From contig NC_010506.1 in NCBI RefSeq assembly GCF_000019525.1, forward strand, positions 2,294,001 through 2,358,000: DNA of 64,000 nt, in the 5' to 3' direction. This document shows, in pieces, positions 42,534 to 51,739 of the stretch. Every line of letters begins with the position of its first letter. Positions within the stretch are counted from its first letter, which is position 1. The translations under genes and the position numbers were made by a program. The stretch comes from Shewanella woodyi ATCC 51908. GTDB lineage: Bacteria > Pseudomonadota > Gammaproteobacteria > Enterobacterales > Shewanellaceae. The notes below the pieces were generated by a model, which worked only from the letters and a program-made list of their open reading frames with translations, was not told the DNA's origin and did no database searches.

Positions 42534-43130
42534 GTGGCTAATGAAATAAAAACTGAGTTCCTTTCGGGGGAATGTATTGTATTAGAACCTATGACCATAG
42601 AACATACGGCAGCGCTATCTTTAGCGGCTTCAGATGGTGAACTTTGGAATATTTGGTACACAGATGTGCCTCACCCAGATGAGATGAAACAGTATATAGA
42701 GGCTGCGATAGCGTCTGAGAAAGCGGGAGAGGCGTTAACCTTTGTCGTGAGAGATAAAGTGTCTGGAGAGGTGATAGGTTCGACACGGATCTGCCGCTGG
42801 GATCAGTCAAATAGGCGATTAGAGATTGGCTATACCTGGTATGCAAAGCGCGCCCAAAGAACAGGTGTGAATACTGAAGCTAAATTACTGCTGTTAACCT
42901 ACGCTTTTGAAACTTTAGATGTGATGGCTGTAGAGTTTAGAACTCATTGGCATAATCAAGCTGCAAGAGAGGCGATAACACGCCTTGGTGCTAAGCAAGA
43001 TGGCGTGTTGAGAAATCATCAGCTGCTTGCAGATGGCACAGTTAGAGATACGGTTATCTACTCTATTATCGATAAGGAGTGGGAAACTGTGAAAGATAAC
43101 TTGATGAAGAGAGTCGCACAATACAGCTAG
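42534..43130 (+). CDS. GNAT acetyltransferase (2 of 3)
   Basis: A 198-residue GNAT enzyme with VLEPMTIEHTAALSLAA at the N terminus, VSGEVIGSTRICRWD in the core strand, GYTWYAKRAQRTGVNTEAK as the acetyl-CoA region and NQAAREAITRLGAKQDGVLR at the end. This pattern is typical of YIW/RimJ-like acetyltransferases often seen in marine bacteria. The start is GTG at 42534 after AGGGAGAGA. It is not closely similar to the flanking GNAT proteins, so the three are not simple duplications. Confidence 0.88.
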   Translation: MANEIKTEFLSGECIVLEPMTIEHTAALSLAASDGELWNIWYTDVPHPDEMKQYIEAAIASEKAGEALTFVVRDKVSGEVIGSTRICRWDQSNRRLEIGYTWYAKRAQRTGVNTEAKLLLLTYAFETLDVMAVEFRTHWHNQAAREAITRLGAKQDGVLRNHQLLADGTVRDTVIYSIIDKEWETVKDNLMKRVAQYS

Positions 43131-43160
43131 TAGAAGCTGACTTAAATTCATCTGAATAAT

Positions 43161-43215
43161 AAAATACGCACGGTTCAGCCTAAGGCTAGGGTGCTAAGGC
43201 TAGGGTGCGTATTTT
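43161..43215. terminator. Hairpin with a tandem 14-bp repeat in its loop
   Basis: AAAATACGCAC (43161-43171) and GTGCGTATTTT (43205-43215) form a perfect 11-bp stem ending in T, 30 bases after the second GNAT gene. The 33-base loop contains CTAAGGCTAGGGTG twice in tandem (43180-43193 and 43194-43207, the last 3 bases within the stem). The repeat probably arose by slippage. Confidence 0.75.
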
Positions 43216-43245
43216 ATCGATACCATATACTAGGGAGAGTATAAG

Positions 43246-43701
43246 ATGGATAGTCGCATCATACAGGGACGCTTAGAGGATGTGGATGTGATATCGCAAC
43301 TCTTTAATGAATACCGTCAGTTTTATGGACAAGCTGATGATCTGCCTTTAGCGAGAAGTTTCATTGCTGAACGCCTTAGTGATAACTCCTCCATTATTTT
43401 TTTGGCTATCGATAGTCATGACCTCGGGTTAGGCTTTGTGCAACTGTATCCGGGTTTCTCTTCGATAAGTACTAAGCCTGTACTCAATCTCAATGATCTG
43501 TTTGTAACAAAACACGCAAGGTGTGTCGGCTTAGGTGTTAAGCTGATGAAGCTGGTTATTCAATATGCGAGAGACCATGGCATAAGTAAACTTGTGTTAG
43601 AGACACAAGAGGCTAATCAGCCTGCTCGCTCACTTTATACCTCTTTAGGCTTTGAAGTTGATAATGACTTTCTTACCTATTCACTTGATATTAAGCGGTA
43701 A
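43246..43701 (+). CDS. GNAT acetyltransferase (3 of 3)
   Basis: A 151-residue GNAT enzyme. The core has LGLGFVQLYPGFSSIS, NLNDLFVTKHARCVGLGVKL as strand 4 and the acetyl-CoA loop (R..G.G pattern modified to RCVGLG), then LVLETQEANQPARSLYTSLG, which is typical of N-acetyltransferases of small molecules. The ATG at 43246 follows AGGGAGAGT. Substrate unknown. Confidence 0.88.
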   Translation: MDSRIIQGRLEDVDVISQLFNEYRQFYGQADDLPLARSFIAERLSDNSSIIFLAIDSHDLGLGFVQLYPGFSSISTKPVLNLNDLFVTKHARCVGLGVKLMKLVIQYARDHGISKLVLETQEANQPARSLYTSLGFEVDNDFLTYSLDIKR

Positions 43702-43752
43702 CTAAAGTAGAACAGTCGTCAATTATTTCGATAAGTTTGTGATAGGGATCCC

Positions 43753-44205
43753 ATGTTGAATTTCGTTAGTCAAAGATTTAATTCATTTTGTCACCTAACA
43801 GGTAAAAGTTTGCTGCTTGTGCCCGTTACTCTGTTTTTAAGTGCTTCTGCAATGGCGGCAGATAAGCCGAGTGAGGCGGAACTGGCATTTAATGAAGAGG
43901 TACTTGAGTGTGCGTCATACTATCAAATCAGCTCGAATGTGATCGTAAACATGGATGCTCCACAGATGAAACCAGTGGGGGAGCGTTTACTTAACTCTTC
44001 AAAAAAGGCAATAGCATTAGCTGAGCAATATCAGAGCAAAGATGCGGTGGAGAAGCAGTTAACAGTTACCAAAGAGAAGCAGTTAGCCACACTGCCAAAT
44101 GGCAAAAGTTTAGGCCCATTGATGAGTAAGTATAAAGTGGCTTGCCAGACATTGTTATCTGAGCCACAAAAACGCTTGGATTATTGGATAATGGCGACTA
44201 TGTAA
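43753..44205 (+). CDS. Small exported protein of unknown function
   Basis: A 150-residue protein with a signal peptide likely cut after AMA (near residue 35). The mature part is helical and polar with two cysteines (ECASYYQ near residue 53 and ACQTLL near 132) that could form a disulfide in the periplasm. No family recognised. It stands alone with gaps of about 50 and 145 bases to its neighbours. Confidence 0.7.
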   Translation: MLNFVSQRFNSFCHLTGKSLLLVPVTLFLSASAMAADKPSEAELAFNEEVLECASYYQISSNVIVNMDAPQMKPVGERLLNSSKKAIALAEQYQSKDAVEKQLTVTKEKQLATLPNGKSLGPLMSKYKVACQTLLSEPQKRLDYWIMATM

Positions 44206-44351
44206 CTCGGCTGTTTTATGGTCGGAAGGCTAGTTGTATGATAAAGAGTCTTAGGGCTTTTTTGAAAGAAAATGATAAGCCTTCCTGTCTAATAGCTATC
44301 AGTACGAGAGTAATGTCACTTCAAGCCATGATTGACCGATACGAGGGATAG

Positions 44352-44738
44352 ATGAATTATTACTATTTAGTCGCTGCATTATTAGCATTGTCGACACTCA
44401 TAATCCATATTCATCATGGAAGAAAACATTACCTGTTTCCTATGTTGTCGAGCGAGTTAGATCCTGTTGTAAAAGCAGTATTTCACTGCGTTTTTCATTT
44501 CGTATCCCTGTTTATTTTACTCTCTACGATCATTTTGGCTGCCTGTGGTTTTGATCTGATCTCAATGATGCAGGGATATGGTTTAGTGCTATTTATTGCT
44601 CTGAACTTTGGCATATTTGCGATTTGGCAGCTTTTTCTTGCCTTTGATAGTGAGATCCCATCGCCATTTCGTCGACTGTTTCAATGGATGCCCTTTGCTG
44701 GGATCGCTATCTTGAGTTTAGTGGGGAGCTATTTTTAG
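44352..44738 (+). CDS. Small membrane protein of unknown function, about four spans
   Basis: A 128-residue very hydrophobic protein with four predicted membrane spans (about residues 3-18, 43-66, 74-93 and 110-127), a His-rich loop (HIHHGRKH) after the first span and DSEIPSPFRRLFQW before the last. I do not recognise the family. It lies before the ABC exporter operon, but a 256-base gap separates them, so a link is not supported. Confidence 0.7.
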   Translation: MNYYYLVAALLALSTLIIHIHHGRKHYLFPMLSSELDPVVKAVFHCVFHFVSLFILLSTIILAACGFDLISMMQGYGLVLFIALNFGIFAIWQLFLAFDSEIPSPFRRLFQWMPFAGIAILSLVGSYF

Positions 44739-44994
44739 CCCTTTATCGATTGCTCCACGGCCAGCTTTAGCTTAGATACTTCTTTTTTACCGTTACTTTC
44801 CCACCTCTGAAAGATATTCACCTGAGATCTCTGTCAATTTATTGAACTTTCTGTATCTTATAACTCTAACTTTTGAATCTTGTACATCAGTAACAACTTT
44901 CATGTTTTTAAAGAGTTAACAAGATGTAACTCAGTTTGTTCCGTAGTAAGTATTGAAACATTTATGTATAAATATAAATGTGAGTGAGAGCATT

Positions 44995-45681
44995 ATGATC
45001 AAAGTCAATGGATTAACTAAAGAGTACCAGATGGGCAATACCTCTGTGTTTGCACTAAGAGGGGTAGAGTTTACGATTAATCACAATGAGTTTGTTGCCA
45101 TCATGGGACCATCAGGTTCTGGTAAATCGACATTGATGAATATCATAGGGTGTTTAGATAAACCTACTAGTGGTAGCTATCAGTTAAACGAGCAAGAAGT
45201 TGCTAGTTTAGATGATGATGCATTATCAGCGGTTCGCAACAAAGAGATAGGTTTCGTCTTTCAAAGTTTCCATCTATTACCGCGAATGAGTGCATTGCAA
45301 AATGTGTTGTTGCCATTACGTTTCTCTAACCCTCCAAATCAAGATAGCCAATATGCGAGTGAGTTATTAACTCGGGTGGGTCTAGGGACAAGGCAAGATC
45401 ATAGACCAAATCAACTGTCGGGTGGTCAGAGACAAAGGGTTGCTATCGCTCGAGCTCTGGTTAATCGTCCAGCCATTTTACTCGCTGATGAGCCAACTGG
45501 TGCCTTAGACAGTAAAACATCTGTTGAGATCATGGATCTGTTTACCGACCTGCACAAAGCGGGACAGACGATTATTCTTGTCACCCATGAAGAGGAAGTT
45601 GCTGCTTATGCACAGCGAGTGATTCGCATGCGGGACGGTCATATTGTAGAGATTGAAGACCGGAGCACCTATGCCGCTTGA
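44995..45681 (+). CDS. ABC transporter ATPase (MacB/LolD type)
   Basis: A 228-residue ATP-binding subunit with Walker [10 protein letters not shown], signature [15 protein letters not shown] and Walker [13 protein letters not shown], plus the LolD/MacB-type [18 protein letters not shown] segment. The ATG at 44995 is used since [11 protein letters not shown] starts the domain; the frame opens upstream at 44953 without a ribosome site. It is the first of five overlapping genes that encode an exporter with three adaptors and one permease. MacB-like systems push substrates from the periplasm through an outer-membrane channel, so TolC is a likely partner not encoded here. Confidence 0.93.
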   Translation: MIKVNGLTKEYQMGNTSVFALRGVEFTINHNEFVAIMGPSGSGKSTLMNIIGCLDKPTSGSYQLNEQEVASLDDDALSAVRNKEIGFVFQSFHLLPRMSALQNVLLPLRFSNPPNQDSQYASELLTRVGLGTRQDHRPNQLSGGQRQRVAIARALVNRPAILLADEPTGALDSKTSVEIMDLFTDLHKAGQTIILVTHEEEVAAYAQRVIRMRDGHIVEIEDRSTYAA

Positions 45682-46666
45682 TTGCCGTCCTAAGCTAAAC
45701 TGCCGTCGTTTATGCTCGCTACTGTTTTTACCATTTTTGTTCATCCATTTTTCAAGCACCGCTGCTAATGAGTCACTGTTATTAACGGGAAAAGTCTCAT
45801 CGGTAAAGTCACAGTCATTTATGGTACCAAAGGCCGGTGATGCATGGCGTTATCAGATACAGTGGATGATGCCGGAGGGGGAGATTGCTGAGCCTGGACA
45901 AGTGGTCGTTATTTTCGATAAAACTCAAATTGATAATCAGATTGAACAGCTAGAGGCGAGTTTACTGAGGGTGACAGCGCAGGAGCAGAGCACATCAATC
46001 GACTTAAAAGCGAGTGTTTTACAGGCAAAGTTCGATCTGAAACAGAAGGAAACAGAGCGTGATAAGAGTCAGCTTGATGCCGATGTGCCTGCGGACTATA
46101 TCGCAGCCAAAGAGTATGCGGAGAATCAATTTAAGCTGATGCAGGCCAATAGTGAGTTGATTAAAGCAGAACAAGCATTAAAAGAGGTGTTAGATAAACA
46201 ATCTGCCAGTAAAGCTCAGCTGGCAATTGATAGAAGCCGAGCTCAGCTTGAACTGCAACAAGCATTAGATGGAATAGAGCAACTCACACTAAAAGCGGAA
46301 ATAAAGGGGCCGCTACTTTACAGTAGCGAACCTTGGTCTGATAAAAAATATGCGGTGGGGGACACAGTACAGATTGGCCGTCAGGTTGCAAGCTTACCAG
46401 CAATGGAGGAGTTGGAGGTTGTCGCTTGGGTCAATGAGGTCGATGTCGATAAAATTGAGCCTAGCAGCCGGGTCACACTAAGGCTGGATTCTCAATCTAA
46501 TATGACCTTCAGTGGTCAAATTAAAAGTATCGGTAGGCAGGCGCAGAAGCAAGCAGCTTGGGGAAACAGTAACTGGTTTAAAGTGGAGATAAGTTTTACC
46601 CCCGATGAGAAAGTGAAAATTATTCCGGGTATGAGCGTATTAGTGACCTCGGAGGTGAAGTTATGA
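45671..46666 (+). CDS. Periplasmic adaptor (membrane fusion) protein 1 of the ABC exporter
   Basis: A 331-residue HlyD-type adaptor with a cleavable signal peptide (cut near STAAN). A long coiled-coil hairpin (about residues 90-195) is followed by a beta-barrel domain containing [20 protein letters not shown] and a C-terminal GMSVLV segment. The ATG at 45671 overlaps the ATPase stop by 11 bases. It lacks the lipobox present in adaptors 2 and 3. The first lipoyl half is unusual ([20 protein letters not shown]), so it may be a divergent subunit. Substrate unknown. Confidence 0.85.
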   Translation: MPLDCRPKLNCRRLCSLLFLPFLFIHFSSTAANESLLLTGKVSSVKSQSFMVPKAGDAWRYQIQWMMPEGEIAEPGQVVVIFDKTQIDNQIEQLEASLLRVTAQEQSTSIDLKASVLQAKFDLKQKETERDKSQLDADVPADYIAAKEYAENQFKLMQANSELIKAEQALKEVLDKQSASKAQLAIDRSRAQLELQQALDGIEQLTLKAEIKGPLLYSSEPWSDKKYAVGDTVQIGRQVASLPAMEELEVVAWVNEVDVDKIEPSSRVTLRLDSQSNMTFSGQIKSIGRQAQKQAAWGNSNWFKVEISFTPDEKVKIIPGMSVLVTSEVKL

Positions 46667-47874
46667 AAAAGACTGTTAACTCAATAGCAAGGAAGACATG
46701 GATTAAAAGCTTTGTACTCTCTTCGCTTACATTATCCTCAGCCTCTATGTTGTCGGCCTGCAATCATGAATCTGTGACCAGGGTAGAGCAAGGTGTCCTA
46801 AGTCAAAGTATCGAAGCATCCGGTGAGCTTGTTTCGGCTGATACCGTTTCATTAATGCCGCCTTCAATTCGCCGTGTGTGGCAGTATCAAGTTAAGCAGT
46901 TAGCTCAAGAGGGAGCAGAGGTTCAGCAGGGTGATATGGTTGCTCAACTCGACACCTCTGCCTTGACGCAAAAGCTCTCAGTTAAAACAGCCAAGTTAGA
47001 AGCGACTCTTCAAGATATTGAAACTTCCAAGTTAAGGAATGCAAAAAAACTTGAGGAGCTGAGACTGGGACTCGCGGAAGACAAGATGAACCTTGAGAAA
47101 GCGGAGCGTAAATTTAGGCTGTCAGATGAAACCGTAGCTGCCATTGAAAAGTTTAAATATCAAAAAGATGCAGAAATAGCCCGAGATAAGGTGAACTTAA
47201 CAGAGCAGAAGCTGGTTTTAGAAGTGAAAGGGGCTAAACAGAGGGAGGCGATGTTGATGGGGGACCGTCAGAAATTTGCTGCTGAAGTTGAGCAACTTAA
47301 ACGTGGAATACAATCCTTAACGCTTATCGCCCCGCGAAGTGGAATGGTGGTTTATTGCAATGACTCTCAAGGTAATAAGATAAAAGAGGGTCAGTCAGTA
47401 TTTATGGGGGATGCGGTGCTAAGTATTCCAGATCTGACCCATATGCAGGTCAATATGACGATCCCGGAGGTTGAGGCGAGACGGGTTAAGATAGGTCAAG
47501 AGCTTAAGATTAGACTTGATGCGAACCCTGATAAGGTTTTTACCGGTAATATTATTGAACTCGGCGCTGTATTTCGCAATAAAAACCAAGAGGTTCCTTT
47601 AGTTGTTTTTGATGCTGTTGCCAGCATAGATGAAGCGGATACTGAGTTGATGCGCCCAGGTATGACCGCCAAAATATCGATTGATATTGCCAATGAAAAG
47701 CAGGAGTTACTTCTCTCTCTCGATGCTGTTCATTACGACGCTGGACAGGCATATGTGTTTACTCCTGATACTTTTAGTAACAGTAAACAGGCTGTCACTA
47801 TAGGTGCGATAGGTAAAGAGCGAGTGTCTATCACATCAGGATTAGCATTAGGTCAGGAGGTTGTACTGCCATGA
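46663..47874 (+). CDS. Periplasmic adaptor lipoprotein 2 of the ABC exporter
   Basis: A 403-residue HlyD-type adaptor. Its signal sequence ends in LSAC, a lipobox, so it should be lipid-anchored. The lipoyl half-motifs (QEGAEVQQGDMVAQLD, then APRSGMVVYCNDS) flank a coiled coil of about 110 residues, then a beta-barrel with MTIPEVEARRVKIGQELKI and a membrane-proximal part. The gene overlaps both neighbours by 4 bases, so translation is coupled. Confidence 0.9.
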   Translation: MKKTVNSIARKTWIKSFVLSSLTLSSASMLSACNHESVTRVEQGVLSQSIEASGELVSADTVSLMPPSIRRVWQYQVKQLAQEGAEVQQGDMVAQLDTSALTQKLSVKTAKLEATLQDIETSKLRNAKKLEELRLGLAEDKMNLEKAERKFRLSDETVAAIEKFKYQKDAEIARDKVNLTEQKLVLEVKGAKQREAMLMGDRQKFAAEVEQLKRGIQSLTLIAPRSGMVVYCNDSQGNKIKEGQSVFMGDAVLSIPDLTHMQVNMTIPEVEARRVKIGQELKIRLDANPDKVFTGNIIELGAVFRNKNQEVPLVVFDAVASIDEADTELMRPGMTAKISIDIANEKQELLLSLDAVHYDAGQAYVFTPDTFSNSKQAVTIGAIGKERVSITSGLALGQEVVLP

Positions 47875-49130
47875 GTGAGTGTCAATTCTCTTTCACTAAG
47901 TCTGTAAATGGTGCATTTAATTTGAGCCGTAATTTAATGAAGTCATCAGTGTTAATCGCGATGTTGGCATTATCAGGCTGTAGCCAGCAAGCCAGTGATG
48001 GTGTGTTAACAATGGATGTTCAGCGAGCGGATTTTACCTTTGATATACCCGCAGCGGGTGAGCTAGAGGCGAGCAATGCAACTGCTGTAACTGTGCCTTC
48101 AGGATTAAGAGGTCCACAATCTTTAGCTTGGATATTAGCCAACTTTACTCAAGTTGAGGCCGGTGATGTGGTTGCCAGAATGGATCCAGAGCGGGAAAAT
48201 TATCGACTTAAGATGGAACAGTTTGATTTCGATAAACTTGCTTTTGATAGTCAGATCCAGACAGAAAAAGACAATACGATTAGTCAAAACTTACTGGAAG
48301 GCACCCAGATAACGAGTCAGGAGAAAGATCTTGCTGAGCGTTACTTCAGTGATGATGAGCGGGTTTATAACAAGATAGAGATCATCGATCAGATGCGAAA
48401 TCAGGACTATCTAGTGGCCAAGATGCACTATTTTGATTGGGGGTTAGAGCAACATGGCTCGCAAGCTGAAGCGGAGCAGGAGTTAATAAAGCTTAGACAA
48501 AAGGGGCACTCAGCCAAAATCAGTCGGTATGAGAGTAATCTAAATCAGATGGAGATCATTGCGCCTCATGATGGCCTGTTTGTTTACCAAGCGGGTTGGG
48601 ATGGCTCTTTTCCCGTCGTGGGTGACATGATGTGGTCTGGCACCTCCATTGGCTTGTTGCCTGATACCTCAGTTATGCAAGCAAAATTATATGTTCAGGA
48701 GTCAGAGGCGGCGGGATTAGCTGTAGGAAAAAAGGCAACCGTTTATCTTGATGCCTATCCTGACAAACCTTTTACTGGTGAAGTCACTCAACTAGATGCC
48801 TTGGCAAAACCTAAGGATAAAGACAGTCCTGTTAACTACTTTCAATTTACCATTAGCCTAGATAGAACCGAGGTGGGCATTATGCAACCCGGTAGGCAGG
48901 TTCAGGCAAAAGTGCATATGTTGAGTTTACATAGCGTGTTGACAGTTCCCAATCAAGCACTTTTCCAAAAAGAGGGTCAGTATTGGGTCTACCTTAAAAC
49001 GGCAGAAGGTTTTGTTAAACAAACCGTGGAGATGGGCAGCCGAAGTCTAAACCGCACCGAGATCACTAAGGGATTGAGTGAGGGGGATGTGATAGCACTG
49101 ACTACACCTCCTAAAAGGAGTCGAGTATGA
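47871..49130 (+). CDS. Periplasmic adaptor lipoprotein 3 of the ABC exporter
   Basis: A 419-residue HlyD-type adaptor with a long N-terminal region before the lipobox (LALSGC near residue 37). Lipoyl motifs are FTQVEAGDVVARMDPE and IAPHDGLFVYQAG, with a coiled coil between them and a beta-barrel with LYVQESEAAGLAVGKKATVY after. Its C-terminal TVPNQALFQKEGQYWVYL matches the membrane-proximal domain of MacA-like proteins. The start overlaps adaptor 2 by 4 bases, and the end overlaps the permease by 4. Confidence 0.9.
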   Translation: MSECQFSFTKSVNGAFNLSRNLMKSSVLIAMLALSGCSQQASDGVLTMDVQRADFTFDIPAAGELEASNATAVTVPSGLRGPQSLAWILANFTQVEAGDVVARMDPERENYRLKMEQFDFDKLAFDSQIQTEKDNTISQNLLEGTQITSQEKDLAERYFSDDERVYNKIEIIDQMRNQDYLVAKMHYFDWGLEQHGSQAEAEQELIKLRQKGHSAKISRYESNLNQMEIIAPHDGLFVYQAGWDGSFPVVGDMMWSGTSIGLLPDTSVMQAKLYVQESEAAGLAVGKKATVYLDAYPDKPFTGEVTQLDALAKPKDKDSPVNYFQFTISLDRTEVGIMQPGRQVQAKVHMLSLHSVLTVPNQALFQKEGQYWVYLKTAEGFVKQTVEMGSRSLNRTEITKGLSEGDVIALTTPPKRSRV

Positions 49131-50386
49131 GGCACCTATTAGTTGAAAGCAAAGTTTATATCGAAGGAGTAAAGCAAGCCTTCGATGAGATGCGTCATCA
49201 TAAGCTGAGGACTGCGTTGACCCTGTTAGGCATGATATTTGGTGTGGGCGCCGTGATTGCTATGTTAAGCGTGGGTGAAGGTGCAGAGAAAGAAGCACTT
49301 AAGATGATTGAATCCATGGGGGTTAGAAACCTCGTGGTTAATGCAAGGCCCACAGATGGTGAAGCGTTAAAATCGATACGTGAGCACAGCTTAGGGTTAA
49401 ATCTAAGGGATGTTGAAAGTGCGAAAGATACACTACCTTTTGTTGAGCAGTGGAGCGCGGAAAAGCAGGTCAAAACGTTCAGCTTATTTAGTCTTGAGGG
49501 GCGCAGTGATGCGCAGGTTAAGGGAGTCACCTCTAGCTACTTCTCATTAACGGCACTTAAGCTGAGTGAAGGTAAGATATTTAATTCTGATGATGAACGT
49601 TATTACAATCAAGTGGCAGTATTAGGACCAGAAGCGGCTCGCAGCCTGTTTCCACAAGGACAAGCGATCGGCTGTGTAATTAAGGTCAATCATCAATGGT
49701 TCAAAGTAGTTGGTGTCTTGACCGATGTCGATACGGGTCAGTCTAAGATTCAAGGAGTGAAGTTAGGCGGGGAGCGCAATCAAGTGTTTATTCCATTGTC
49801 TACCGCTCTGAAAAAGCTTAATTTCAAGCCCCTTGAAGATGAACTTGATGCGTTTAAAGTATCAATATCTGAAGGGATTGAGCCCTCTTTAGCGGCGAAA
49901 AGCTTACGTCACTTAATCGACAGACGTCATGGTGGAGAGAAAGATTACGATATTGTGGTGCCAGCGGATCTGTTGGCACAGCATCAAAAAACACAGCAGA
50001 TATTTAATATTGTGATGGCATGTGTTGCTGGGATCTCACTGCTTGTGGGCGGGATTGGGATCATGAATATCATGTTAGCAACGATTATGGAGCGCACAGG
50101 AGAGATAGGTCTGCTGCGTGCATTAGGTGCTAGACGAAAAGATATCGCGCGTCAGTTTCTCATCGAGAGTATCGCCATCTCTGCAACAGGTGGCATCATC
50201 GGGATCGGTGTGGGCTTGTTATTGGCCATGGTCATATCAACCGCTGCTGGCTGGCCTGTTGCCTGGTCTCCTTTTGCGATTATTCTGGCATTAGGAGTGT
50301 GCATGACCATAGGTGTCGGTTTTGGACTTTATCCTGCGAAGAAAGCGGCAAAGCTGGATCCTATTGTGGCCCTTCAACGAGACTAG
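49127..50386 (+). CDS. MacB-type ABC permease (FtsX domain)
   Basis: A 419-residue permease with one N-terminal span (LRTALTLLGMIFGVGAVIAM), a periplasmic MacB domain of about 210 residues and three C-terminal spans of the FtsX domain (GISLLVGGIGIMNIMLATIM with ERTGEIGLLRALGARRKDIA). This is the topology of type VII ABC exporters such as MacB and LolE. The ATPase is a separate protein here, unlike fused MacB. It closes the operon; a terminator follows at 50395. Confidence 0.93.
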   Translation: MRHLLVESKVYIEGVKQAFDEMRHHKLRTALTLLGMIFGVGAVIAMLSVGEGAEKEALKMIESMGVRNLVVNARPTDGEALKSIREHSLGLNLRDVESAKDTLPFVEQWSAEKQVKTFSLFSLEGRSDAQVKGVTSSYFSLTALKLSEGKIFNSDDERYYNQVAVLGPEAARSLFPQGQAIGCVIKVNHQWFKVVGVLTDVDTGQSKIQGVKLGGERNQVFIPLSTALKKLNFKPLEDELDAFKVSISEGIEPSLAAKSLRHLIDRRHGGEKDYDIVVPADLLAQHQKTQQIFNIVMACVAGISLLVGGIGIMNIMLATIMERTGEIGLLRALGARRKDIARQFLIESIAISATGGIIGIGVGLLLAMVISTAAGWPVAWSPFAIILALGVCMTIGVGFGLYPAKKAAKLDPIVALQRD

Positions 50387-50394
50387 TCATCATT

Positions 50395-50430
50395 ATGCAG
50401 CCCACTTTTGAAGTGGGCTGCATCTTTTCT
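50395..50430 (+). terminator. Intrinsic terminator after the ABC exporter operon
   Basis: ATGCAGCCCACTT and AAGTGGGCTGCAT form a perfect 13-bp stem with a TTG loop, followed by a T-rich run. Confidence 0.92.
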
Positions 50431-50637
50431 TCTATCTAATTTTACCCTGCTGACTATGTTTTACTCGTTAATCATAAAAGTGGGTAACAATTCAGCGGGA
50501 GCGAGGCTTTCAGAGCTTTTTTTTGAGAGTGAGGGGGCAAATTAGGGTATCCTTACGCTCCATTTTTTCGTCTGGCAAACTGCTGGGCAATGAGTTTTAT
50601 AGCAATTGGTATAACTCCCTCGAAATAGAAGTCTGTT

Positions 50638-51672
50638 ATGTTTTACGATCAAAATCTAGCTATACGCTATCCTAAAGGACCCTTTGCCATGTGGAGCGTT
50701 TACAGTTTCACAGGCGCCTCCATTCTTGCCTCCATTGTGTTTTCACTCCTGCTATTTTTATCGATTGATGATGATCCTTTGATGCAGTTTCTATTTGGAG
50801 GGTTGGCTATTGTCTTTGAACTGGGTAAATTCTTCGCCTGGTATGAGGTGGGTGAGCGCCATGCCAGACGAAACTATTCAGGTATGATCTTTGCGCTGGG
50901 CTTTTACGCTGTATTGGCGGCAATCTCTATTGGTGGCTCGGTTGGCGGGATTAATAGCGCGACCAATAAAGCTCAGAGTCATGTCGCTTTGCATCAGAGT
51001 AAGGTCAATGCATTTGATATGCAGATAGCTGCCATCGATAAGCAGATAGCACTTAATAATGTTGCTGCTGAGAAATACATTCAGATGGAGCGAATAGCCA
51101 CAGGTGTAGTGAGAATACAGAATGAGAATAAACGGCTCAGAGAGGAGCAGCAAAAGTTAGCGGTGCAGAGAGACAGCCTACCGCTTGCTGAACAAGGCTC
51201 TGTGGTTGGACTGATTGATAGTTTGGCATCCTTTTTACATACATCGCCCCATACTGCTCAGTTAGGGCTGGTGGTGTTTCTCTCAATACTGTTGGATTTC
51301 TTTGCCGCTTTCTTCGTTGGTTTGATCGGTGAGGAGAATCGCTTTCGTCATCAATATCGTCATATGAAACCAATTACCATAGATAGCTTCACCTCAGGTG
51401 AGATGAAAGAGCCAGAGATGTTGAGCCACTTCACACCCACAATCAACAGTGAGTTTGATGGCACAGCTTGCAATGAACCCAATAAAACTGCTTATGAGAG
51501 GGTGATAGAGGCCTTGAGTACCCAGCAGGTGATGTGCAGTAAACGTGCAGTAATAACACAGCTAAAACTCAAGCCTGATGAGGTGGATGTTATCTTTACT
51601 CAGCTCTTTAATGAGGGCATTGTTAGCAAAAAAGCCAACAACCACTTTCAGTGGCATGGATTGCAAGGCTGA
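50638..51672 (+). CDS. Membrane protein with coiled coil and possible C-terminal winged helix, unknown function
   Basis: A 344-residue protein. Spans are predicted at about residues 20-42, 48-64 and 82-100. A long coiled coil (about 105-185) follows, then another span near 205-225 (LGLVVFLSILLDFFAAFFVG). The last 60 residues (AYERVIEALSTQQVMCSKRA, then LKPDEVDVIFTQLFNEGIV) look like a winged helix. I do not recognise the family. Membrane proteins with such a layout occur on plasmids and integrative elements, but there are no other mobile genes around. It is a lone gene with terminators on both sides. Confidence 0.7.
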   Translation: MFYDQNLAIRYPKGPFAMWSVYSFTGASILASIVFSLLLFLSIDDDPLMQFLFGGLAIVFELGKFFAWYEVGERHARRNYSGMIFALGFYAVLAAISIGGSVGGINSATNKAQSHVALHQSKVNAFDMQIAAIDKQIALNNVAAEKYIQMERIATGVVRIQNENKRLREEQQKLAVQRDSLPLAEQGSVVGLIDSLASFLHTSPHTAQLGLVVFLSILLDFFAAFFVGLIGEENRFRHQYRHMKPITIDSFTSGEMKEPEMLSHFTPTINSEFDGTACNEPNKTAYERVIEALSTQQVMCSKRAVITQLKLKPDEVDVIFTQLFNEGIVSKKANNHFQWHGLQG

Positions 51673-51688
51673 ACTTATACAGTATAAA

Positions 51689-51731
51689 AACTGCGTTTAA
51701 CTTATTAGTTGAGTTAAACGCAGTTGTTTTT
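51689..51731. terminator. Bidirectional terminator between convergent genes
   Basis: AACTGCGTTTAACT and AGTTAAACGCAGTT form a perfect 14-bp stem with a 9-base loop, followed by GTTTTT. It lies between the membrane protein stop and the stop of the minus-strand gene at 51740. Confidence 0.9.
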
Positions 51732-51739
51732 ACTGCACG

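Noticed and set aside
50638..51672. Integrative element or plasmid gene
   Set aside because: Although the layout of the membrane protein resembles proteins on mobile elements, there is no integrase, att repeat or other mobile gene around it.
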